In this document: in pieces, positions 55,590-64,000 of the stretch
Layout: each line of letters begins with the position of its first letter
Position numbering within the stretch: the stretch's first letter is position 1
Assembly (NCBI GenBank): GCA_963682175.1
Contig: OY821777.1
Span: 19,984,001 to 20,048,000, forward strand
DNA length: 64,000 bases
Source of the DNA: Triglochin maritima
Lineage: Eukaryota; Streptophyta; Magnoliopsida; Alismatales; Juncaginaceae
Reading direction: 5' to 3'
Position numbers and translations under genes: made by a program
Notes under the pieces: model-generated
What the model was told of the DNA's origin: nothing
The model's input: only the letters and a program-made list of their open reading frames with translations
The model's database searches: none

Positions 55590-56989
55590 TAAGCAGTACA
55601 AAAATAAAAGTAGAGACAAGCAAACCACAAGAAGATTGGAGATGTTTATTGAGGTTTGACATTCCAACATGGTTTTAATACTCTTTTGCAAGTTTCGCTC
55701 AATAACCACGAGCCCCACTCACGACTTCACTAATCCAATCTCTGTTCTGAGCCGAGATCAAGCTTTTACGATCCATGTTCGTGAAAAACCTTGCCGAACT
55801 TGATTTTTCCTCTCACACCCCGAGAGAGTGGCTTCCTCCCAAAGTGATACAACTCTTGTTATTCAAGCAAATAGAAGTGGGAATCACTAATCAAAACTTT
55901 AGACTTGAGAACACTTGAGTAGGATAGGAGTGAAGAATATAGGTGGGAGGTTTTGGCTTGAGTGTGTGTGATTTGAAATTTGAAGTGGGAGAGATTTCTC
56001 TTTGATCAATAGGGAAATGGGGAGTGATATGTGAAACTAGGTTTTGAACTTCTATTTATAAGCTCCCAAGATCATATATTTGTTGGGGCTAAAAACAAAA
56101 TAATGTGGAAGGCAACAAATAAAAAAAAGCGTAAAATGGAAATTTTGCTGGAGCCAAAAACAGTCGACCGTTTTAGCAATCCACCTGTCTATTCACTTAA
56201 GCTGTGAAGAAATTAATGGTCGAACGGATTGCAACTATCGGTCGAATGAACACAATGTAAACTGGGTCCTGTCAACAGAAAATTGTTTGTCGGTCGACCA
56301 ATTGGGTTATAACGATCGAACGGATTTAAGAAAAGTTACTATCCATGCGTATAATTTGGTCGACCTGTAAGAGTGTTTCGATCAGTCTATAATCTTGAGT
56401 CTAAACCGGGTAAGAGTACGATATTCAAAATAGTCATTGGGAATATCAACAAGAAAATGGCTTTAAATAGAAATTTGGAAAACACGAAACGGTCAGACGA
56501 AAAGGAAAAATTGGTCGACTGTTAGAGGAACAAAATGTTGTCTAAAAATGGTCATACAAAAGCAAAAAACCAATTAGACGATTAAATGTCTGTAAGCAGT
56601 CAGACGAAAGTAAAAAAATGACCAGATTGTTTTCCACAGGTTGGTTGAAGTTTAGTTTTGGCGGTTTCCCCGCATAGGTTTGGGTGACCTATTGAAGTCC
56701 AAATAATGAGAGATTTGGTGTGTGACTTCTACATGGAACCTAGGGTGATTGTGGGTGGATAACCAACTCATATGCTCAAGTTTACAAAGGTTCTTAAAGA
56801 CTCACATAAATATAAAATTACATATCTTCAAAACTTTGATTACATGTCTTGTTCATGAATTAAGATAGATGTTTGCACAGTACAAGTATATGTGCATAGC
56901 ATGGAATGTGTTTGACCCAATTTGATTGTTATTAAGATTAGGTTGATTAAATGATAAAATTTAACATGATTAAGGCCTAAAAGCAAACA
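55590..56989 (-). repeat. Copia-C LTR (approximate left end)
   Basis: This LTR-like segment matches 1700-2676 and ends in AAAGCAAACA, which in element sense starts TGTTTGCTTTTAGGCC. The minus-strand TATA box TTATAAATAG is at about 56053-56062. Diverged P2 motifs lie upstream of it in U3 (56160-56530). The left end is not sharply defined. No coding region is seen. Confidence 0.65.
56052..56062 (-). promoter_or_regulatory. Copia-C LTR TATA box
   Basis: On the minus strand the sequence reads TTATAAATAGA within GCTTATAAATAGAAG. The position in the LTR fits a core promoter. Confidence 0.55.
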
Positions 56990-57112
56990 GATCGCACATA
57001 TCAATAATACAAAACCAATTCAATATTATAACAAAATAAACATCACGGTTGAGAACATTATCATGTTGAATTTAATTTTTGAGATTAAAAACAATAATAA
57101 AATCAACAATTT
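56990..57112. other. Short AT-rich spacer between two Copia-C LTR ends
   Basis: 123 bp with no recognisable signal. It separates the end of one LTR (56989) from a partial second LTR copy. Confidence 0.45.
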
Positions 57113-57446
57113 TGATCCATTGAAGTCCAAATAATGTGAGATTTGGTGTGTGACTTTTAGATGAAACCTAAAGTGAATGTGGATGGATATCCCCAAAAAT
57201 ATGCTCAAGTTTACAAGGGTTTTCTAAAGACTCAAATAAAGATAAAATTACATGTCTTCAAAACCTTCATTACATGTCTTGACTTGAATAATTTCTCCTT
57301 GAGTCTTGATCACCTATTAAGATAGAAGTATGCACGATACAAGTATACATGCAATGCAATGTATGTGTTTGACCCAATTTGATTGTGATTAAGATTATGT
57401 TTATTAAATCATCAAAATTAATAGGATTAAGACCTGAAAGCCAACA
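57113..57446 (-). repeat. Second, partial Copia-C LTR end
   Basis: It repeats about 56690-56989 (AAGTCCAAATAATG..., GCTCAAGTTTACAA..., GTTTGACCCAATTTGATTG) with moderate divergence. It ends GAAAGCCAACA, in element sense TGTTGGCTTTC. A purine tract in element sense, AAAAGGTGGAGAT, abuts it at 57447-57459, so this copy is the authentic junction with an element interior. Confidence 0.7.
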
Positions 57447-58340
57447 ATCTCCACCTTTTCATGATAATAAACCTCTATCTTAGTACTTGAGATTTATATT
57501 GTATTCTCCCCCTTTCTATATATGTAAAATATGCATGTAATGATGCTCCCCCGCTCAATGTGCATAATATGAATCAATTTAAACTTCTCTACCCCTTTTG
57601 ACGTCAATCAAATTCAAACATATAAAACTTGAGATGTGAAGGATGACATGTTTATTCCCCTTAATCAAAGAATGATATGTAATATGCTCTTCCTATCATT
57701 AAAGCTAATATGCATCTGCTTTCAAAAACATCAATTATAACTAAAAGCATGCTTCATCAGGATATAACATTAAGTATTCAATTCTAGATTAGAATCAATT
57801 CAATATGAATAAGAGATTGAGGATGTTATACCTCTTGATCCTGGATTTGACATTTGGTTCCAATCTGCCTTTTGATAGCGAATCTGGCTTAATGTCTTTT
57901 ATACAAATGGTAACTTGAAGCTTGTGATCAATTATTTTTTGCTTGAGTCAATCGTTGTTGATCCTCCTTCTTCTTAGTACCTACAAGTGAAGATTTTTAT
58001 ACTCAAACTATCTTGTGTCCTTGAACATTAGTCTTTGGTACCCAAACCACCTTGATATTTGGAGTCCATGAGCATCATATAGTCCTCACGACATTAGGTT
58101 CCATGATCTGAGGTTGAGGATGGTCAAAAAATGTCTCCATCTACCACCGAAATCACTTACAATCTTATAGATAACCTAGGAACAATATTTTGGAAACTGA
58201 GCAAGAATAATGAAACTTTTTATTTTGGTTTATTTACTTTGATAACTAGTTTAAAATGTTTTGTTTAATGATTATGTTAACACTATACGGAAACATGGTT
58301 TACAACTATTATTAGATAATGGTTTGATAGTGGAGTATGT
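57447..58340 (-). pseudogene. Degenerate interior of Copia-C
   Basis: It lies just inside the LTR and polypurine tract. A minus-strand run near 58030-58060 reads VVWVPKTN, which resembles the stretch before the protease in some Copia polyproteins. Stops are too frequent for domains to be assigned. The identification depends mainly on the adjoining LTR. Confidence 0.4.
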
Positions 58341-58349
58341 TAGTTAGAG

Positions 58350-58511
58350 TTGTTGGATATATTGATATATATTATTTAGATATACAGTGTTATATCCAAT
58401 TATTATTTTCACATACAAGTTTATAGGTGATAACATGCGTATTGTGCCAAACTGGTAGGAGCCCTGTAACATGTATTTATACTCTAGGGTTTTCCCTAAG
58501 CTGGAGGTAAC
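58350..58511 (+). repeat. Possible start of another Copia LTR, cut by AthG-4
   Basis: TTGTTGGATATATTGATATA followed by a TGTATTTATACTCTAGGG stretch looks like a short Copia LTR start. AthG-4 interrupts it at 58512, so the other part would lie beyond the right edge. Weakly supported. Confidence 0.3.
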
Positions 58512-59862
58512 TGAATGATCGTTTTATATTAACCGCAACTACACGACCGCGTTGAAGCGGTGACAAATATGGGTCGTCCTCAGGGAGGTGAGCAATCTCT
58601 TGTTTGCACGAAATCAAGTGGCAAAATAGGGAAGAGAGTTGATTATGCTACGCTACGCTACACTACAAAGTATGAAGTATGAAATGCGAAAGAAAGCAAC
58701 AAAAGATTAACTAAAACTAAACTAAGAACAAAAGAGGAGTGCTGGAATTCCAAAATGGAAAAACCCCTAAGGGGTGGAGTGAATGCACACATGCAAAGAG
58801 GTGGGTGTTGAACACATTCTTTAAGCACAAATGAAGGTGGTGTTATCATGCATAGGAAGTGTCTAAATGTTATGGCAAAACCTATCAATCCATTCACCAA
58901 CCTAGTTGATTGACATTTACATATGCAAGTTATTTATTTCAGAACCTAAACAAGCATGAGAGCTGTCTAATCATTTGGGCAAAACTCATCAAGTTATAAA
59001 TTCTATCCTAAACAAGCAAGCATACATTCATATTTTATCAACACATTGGAAATAAAGTATTCATTCCATTCTCACTACACATTACACTAATTATTAAACT
59101 AAGCAAATAAAGCATATTAACTAAGCTACTAAAACTAATGAAATGAAATTAAACAAAGTAAAATAAGAAACATAAAACAAACAACATAATAAAGAAACAT
59201 TTATTAAAGTGACTCACATTTCAAGTAGCATCCTCCTACTTTAGTGTGTGCTTCAAGCCCTCACTTCTAGTAGGAAGAATAACCACTTAAAATATGGAGT
59301 GATTGCAATGGAAGGTGAAGAGTTCTATTTATAGCCATGGAAAAAGGCAATCCGGGACAATCCCCCGATGTGGGACTAAACACAATACCAGAAATGGACT
59401 AAATACACACTAATACGCGACCCACCAAAACCTTAGCAGATTTGGGCCAAAACAGACCGGCAATTGGCGGTCTTGGACCGACAATTGGCGGTGTATTTGG
59501 TTCAGATCTCGCTAAGTTTTCTTCTGGGCTTTTCTGGATGTCTTTGGTGATCTTTGATGCATCTACTTTGCTTACTGGAGCTCCGACCCTAATAGAATTG
59601 CCAAAATACTCCCCATGATGGTGTGGAGTTTTCTGTTTTGCTCTTTGGTCCTTTGGTCTTACGTTCAGGTCCTTCTCCCTTGCATCTTAGTCCCCGGATC
59701 TCACAATTCAGTTCTTTTTCCCAACTTTTGGGTCCTTTTATGCTTCATCTCTTCAAACCTATTTATTCTTGAAAACTAAACATAAAACTCGTTACATAGC
59801 ATTGTTTAGGTGAAAGATAATGGATATAAGATGCAAATATGAGCATGAAACGATGTCAATCA
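58512..59862 (-). repeat. AthG-4 3' LTR
   Basis: This LTR is about 1351 bp, beginning TGAATGATCG and ending CAATCA in window sense. The TATA box is at about 59325-59334. A deletion near 59070 removes one of the C/G-run repeats. Paired P1 units lie at 59456-59494. Confidence 0.88.
59456..59494. repeat. Pair of P1 palindromes, 21-bp phase, in AthG-4 LTR
   Basis: GACCGGCAATTGGCGGTC (59456-59473) and GACCGACAATTGGCGGTG (59477-59494), 3-bp gap, upstream of the TATA box in U3. Confidence 0.86.
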
Positions 59863-61559
59863 AATACCCCTACACCTAACTTTTGCTAGTCCTGAGCAAA
59901 ACAAAGAAAGAGAAAAGCGTACGAAAAAAACAATAAATCCTAACTCACTTTCGTAGGAATCACGGTTGCACTTAGCACGTGCAACAAGTCGTTCAACCTC
60001 ATTGTCGCGAAGGACGAGGAGTGTTGTCTCCTGAGGGTTTTCAGCGGATATACCCACAAAATCCGAACAAGATGCATTAATCAATCTAGCTACACGACTC
60101 GTTGGACTCATATTATCGATCATGGGACGCGGTAATACTACGGGTCGACTCTATATATGTAATCGGTCCACACACCTAGCCTAATGAGTTATTCGTGAGA
60201 GTTAGTTAAGGACTTATATGAAGACATGGGCAACCTTAACTTCTGAATGTGATACAATGTGTAAAGTCCATTTTGGTTTTTATTTGACACTTTTTTTTCT
60301 TTTTCTTTGGAGCATTTTATTGGTTGGTGTTTGATTCTCCCAGGGTCAGGTTTCGTGCATCATTGCCTATGAGGACTTACACTATCACGTACACCTTCCC
60401 CCAAATCTCACATAGGGCGATCCCTACCATCCGTGTAACGGGAGTTCGGTCGGTGCATCCCAAGTCAGATGACTCGAAAGCACCAGGCACAAAGTCCCCT
60501 CAGACCTACTTTCCTGAGTGATAGGAGTCGTGCAAGAAGAGAGAACAACACTTATTCATTTATCTACATGGGAACCAAAACACCTACGATTAAGTTTCAC
60601 AAAAAGAGAATAAGGGCCATTGACTACGAGAAACTTCTTTATACTAACAGACACAGATTATTTAACTCACTAGGTTCAGGGTGGACTTCTTTAAATGTTT
60701 GAGTGCTGAAACCCTATGATTACACGCCCCCCGAGGGAAACTGGGGTGCATCCTAACGACTCGATAAGACCTAAAGCCAGTAAACTAGATATCCTAATGC
60801 ATCAAGTTCAAGACAATTTTGGGAGCTTTCTTTTTACTTTGCCTCTCAATTGTTTTGCACATGCTAAATACACGCAAAACCTACAACAACATTTTCTTTC
60901 GCAAACACATGAAGATTTTGAAAGAAATGTGAAAATTTTAAAGCACTAGGCAAGCAAAAGAAGACAAGTCACCCAAGGATCATGGCAAGCAGGTATATCA
61001 ATGTTAAATGCGGCACACTAACATGACCCTAACAATGCACATAAAAGAAAACACAAATCAAAAGAAAAGACTCGACTATGTACACACGTAAAGTACCCCC
61101 CACACCTACTTCATGCATTGTCCTCAATGAATGTGAACAAGATACTACATGGATTTATGCATGAAAAAGAATAGATCTCACCAACGTGAAGCACAACAAG
61201 AAGTTCATGGTTATAGTGATGGACACAAACCCGAATTTCCTCAAAACCTGTGAGATACTGAAGAAGGGAGACAAATACGTGAAGAAATGGGGCCCAAGTA
61301 CACAATGGTTGGGGCTTACAACAATCAATGCTCGCTCATGGAGTCTTTTATTACATACTTTTTTTTCTTTTTTTTGTTTTTTTTATATTATATATACAGA
61401 AACAACGATATTCTCATAATCATTTGGTCAAGGAACATCAAATGAGAACATCAAGTCATGAGGACCAGAGACTTGCCGAGATGGGCAAACTTCACCGGTA
61501 CTCTGAGGTGTCATGCGGGGTTAAAGGTCAAAGCTGAACGGCTTGAACACCTAATGATA
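59863..61559 (-). other. AthG-4 3' non-coding region
   Basis: The terminal polypurine tract (in element sense GTTAGGTGTAGGGGTATT) adjoins the LTR at about 59863-59880. The internal copy is at about 61095-61109. The 61442-61559 end is the former C-terminus of the gag-protease frame, now after a premature stop. An 87-codon frame at 59860-60123 is only weakly conserved. Confidence 0.75.
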
Positions 61560-63983
61560 TTAGTTGTGTGTGAGCAACAAAGAATGAAGTTGTGTTGCCT
61601 CAGTAGGGTTTAGTTGCTCATCGAACAAAACCTTCCAACCAATAGGTGGATGCATCGGAATGAGTTCCTCAAACTCATTCGATGGATGCAGCAGACCTGC
61701 ATCACTAAGAATGGGGCTTCTCCCCAAGTCATCCAACCAGGACCTCCCACCATCATTTAGATCATCAAGCATAAGCTCGGTCACAGGTGGGTCCTTGTTG
61801 GAGTCAATATGAAGCTCAAATGGCTCAATGGCCATTAGACATGAGGTAGAGACACCTTCTGGTATAGGCAAATGATGAGGTGTTTCACTCTCACTAGTAC
61901 TCTCAACTGAATCATGTAACGAACACTCCTTTTGGACATTCATGTTTGAGGTCAGCTCACTCTGTTGCAATGCAAAGACAGGCAATGAGTTTTCGCTGGG
62001 CCCACAAACATTCTCAATTGATTGCATTGGTGTTAGGGGTGTTCGTTGATTTTGTGGTGCTTTCTCCAATTGGCGGATGAGATTTAGATTTAAAGGTTGA
62101 GCTATGGGCTCCTGTTGCCTACCAGAGATGAACACATGAAACTCGGCACTCATGTTACCGAATGAGAGCTTCATGAGACCATTTCTACAAGTAATTAAGG
62201 CGTTGGAAGTTTCTAGAAATGGTCTACCCAAAATCAAAGGTATTTGAGAGTGGGTGTTCGCAACAGGATTGGTATCGAGGACAACAAAATCGACTGGAAA
62301 TATAAAATCTCCAACTTTGATAAGCACGTCCTCGATAATCCCCTTTGGAATACGAATGGATCTATGCGCCAATTGGAGGGTGATCTTAGTTGGTTTCAAT
62401 TCTCCCAAATTTAACTGTTGATAGACAGAAAATGGGAGGAGGTTTACCGTTGCTCCTAAATCAAGCAAAACATTACTCATGCTAGTGTCCCCTATCGTGC
62501 ACTGAATAGTAGGACACCCACGGTCCTTGTATTTTGTGTAGGCGGGATTGGACAAAAGTGAGCTTACATTTGCAGCCAAGAATGCTTTCTTAGGAACATT
62601 GGTCTTACTCTTGGTTGTGCAGAGATCCTTCAACACTTTGGCATATTGAGGTATTTGTTGGATGACATCCAACAAGGGGATGTTAACCTTAACTTGTTTA
62701 AACACCTCTAATATCTTGTCCATTATGTCACTCTGCTTTTTGGTTAACCTACTTGGATAAGGAGCTTTTGGCAGGTAGATTTTCTGCAGTGCCTGAGAAG
62801 GAGGTGTTGGTGTATTACCCTCACCCTCAGCCTCTTCTTCACCACCATTCCCACTAAGGGGCTGCATAGATGGTGGTGGTTGTGGCAAGGAAATGTGATT
62901 GTCAACCTGTTTTCCATTCCTTAAGGTCACAATGGAATTGACATGGTGAACAGGTTCCTCCACATGGTTCACTGGCCTCCCCCGCGGTACCACATTTTCA
63001 TTTTGCATGTGTTGTTGCTGGTACATGCGGGGGTCAGCCTCAGGTTGGCTAGGCAAAGACCCTCTCTCTCTTTCATGTACAGACTGAGCTGATTGGCCCA
63101 TCTGAAGCTCTAGAGATTTGATGGTCTGCTGATTTGAAGTGAGAACTTGACTTGTGGATGACATAAAAATTTTCACAGAGTTCTCAAGTCCACGACTCAA
63201 GTTCTCAAGCGAATTAAAGCGGGTTTCAAAGTTGTTAGAATTTGGGAAACCTGATGGATTGGTTCTTGGAACTTGGGGTTGCTGATATGAATGAGCATGC
63301 ATGGGAGGTTGGTATGATTGGTTAGGTGGTCAAGAGGAGTTTGAAGGAGCACCCGGGGCATTATTTTGATTCCATGAAAAATTAGGGTGGTTCCTTCATC
63401 CAAGATTATAAGATGATGAGTATGGGTCATTCCTAGCTCTGTCATAGATGGCGTTGACATGTTCCATCTCAGGAGGAATGGACGCACACTCGCTTTCTAC
63501 ATCACCTATCCTACCACATGAATGACAGGGAACTCGACCAGATGTGGACATGTGAGGTGCAATTTGTTGGTTTTGGAGCTCAATCGAATCCATACGGTGC
63601 ATTAAGGCCGTCATGCATGCCTCAGTGGCCGTAGTGGTATCGATAGCAAATGCGGTACCCGATCTAGTCGAGTTTGCATTCGCGATCCTCGCTCCTATAC
63701 TATAGTAGTGTGAAGACCATCGTAATGATCCTCGGGATGGGATGTGAAAACCCTCGTAAACAATCTGACAAAGACGCCACAACTCAATGCCATGGTGAGG
63801 GCATGAGGATAGTAGCTCCTTGAACCTCTCTAAGTATGCATAGAATGATTCAGTCTCATGTTGATAGAACAAATTGATTTCGTTCCTCAATTTTTGAGTC
63901 CGGTGATTTGGAAAATACACTTTGAGGAATGTAGATTGAAACTCATCCCAAGTCCTAAAGGCATTCGCCTGGTTGCTGTACAA
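61560..63983 (-). pseudogene. AthG-4 gag-protease frame (best preserved copy, partial)
   Basis: One frame runs from the right edge to 61560. Residues at 63396-63983 hold the gag core (YFPNHRTQKLRNEIN, SCPHHGIELWRLCQIVYEG) and the knuckle CHSCGRIGDVESEC, whose His is Asp here. About 45 gag residues near 63715 are replaced by unrelated ones. Two stops lie between 63303 and 63395. Below them is an uninterrupted 580-codon run with the glutamine-rich gag tail, the protease region (VLLDLGATVNLLPF, LILGRPFLETSNALITCRNG) and most of the C-terminal extension. The frame ends early, about 40 residues before the FSFDVP end. Confidence 0.9.
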
Positions 63984-64000
63984 CCACTTCTTAGCATCAT

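Larger units (their letters stand above)
58512..64000 (-). mobile_element. AthG-4: Athila-type gag-protease element, cut by the window edge
   Basis: The 3' LTR, 3' non-coding region and most of the gag-protease frame are inside the window; the 5' leader and 5' LTR are not. Organisation matches AthG-1. No RT or integrase lies between protease and LTR. The left target sequence would be GTAAC (58507-58511), but its partner is out of view. Confidence 0.88.

Overview
The window is plant nuclear DNA made almost entirely of nested, decayed retrotransposons. I found no convincing host gene, tRNA, rRNA or CRISPR array. A flowering plant is indicated by plant-type LINE, Ty1/Copia, chromodomain Ty3/Gypsy and Athila-type Ty3/Gypsy sequences, by primer binding sites matching plant tRNA-iMet and tRNA-Asp, and by a Tourist-like MITE. 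The species cannot be named from sequence alone. Element names below are my own labels.

Layout from outermost to innermost, left half: one old plus-strand LINE runs from the left edge to about 29.59 kb and is cut into pieces by later insertions. Its ORF2 lies at 1430-1690 and 4089-5741 (endonuclease, start of RT), 25373-26618 (rest of RT, start of the zf-RVT finger) and 28776-29590 (C-terminus and 3' end). The interruptions are an old Copia-C LTR fragment (1700-2676) with an Athila-type solo LTR (2677-4088); the minus-strand Copia-A (5742-25367, TSD ACATG); and a chromovirus solo LTR (26619-28770, TSD ATCGG). Copia-A carries two AthG insertions: AthG-1 (7545-16074, TSD ATCCT) in its coding region and AthG-2 (17888-25334, TSD GATGT) in its 5' LTR.

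Right half: a minus-strand chromovirus, Chromo-1 (29784-54498, TSD TCATG), holds AthG-3 (35884-54442) in its 5' LTR. AthG-3 holds the plus-strand Copia-B (36828-45883, TSD CAAAA) in its left LTR. Copia-B holds a Tourist-like MITE (44268-44482, TSD TAA) in its 3' LTR. That is four levels of nesting. AthG-3 is also rearranged: its gag-protease block with an attached LTR (46050-52617) is inverted relative to its outer LTRs. From 54.5 to 58.5 kb lies degenerate sequence with Copia-C LTRs. AthG-4 (58512 to beyond the right edge) closes the window.

The most interesting biology is the AthG family. Every copy has Athila-like LTRs and one long gag-protease reading frame with an unfamiliar C-terminal extension of about 230 residues, but no RT, RNase H or integrase, so it looks like a non-autonomous parasite of an Athila element. 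AthG and the unrelated Copia-A share an 18-bp palindrome, GACCGCCAATTGGCGGTC, often as pairs exactly 21 bp apart. A second palindrome, CGGTCGACCG, often paired at 22 bp, fills LTRs of Copia-B, Copia-C and the chromoviruses. These two motif systems are the strongest structured signals not explained by ordinary element anatomy.
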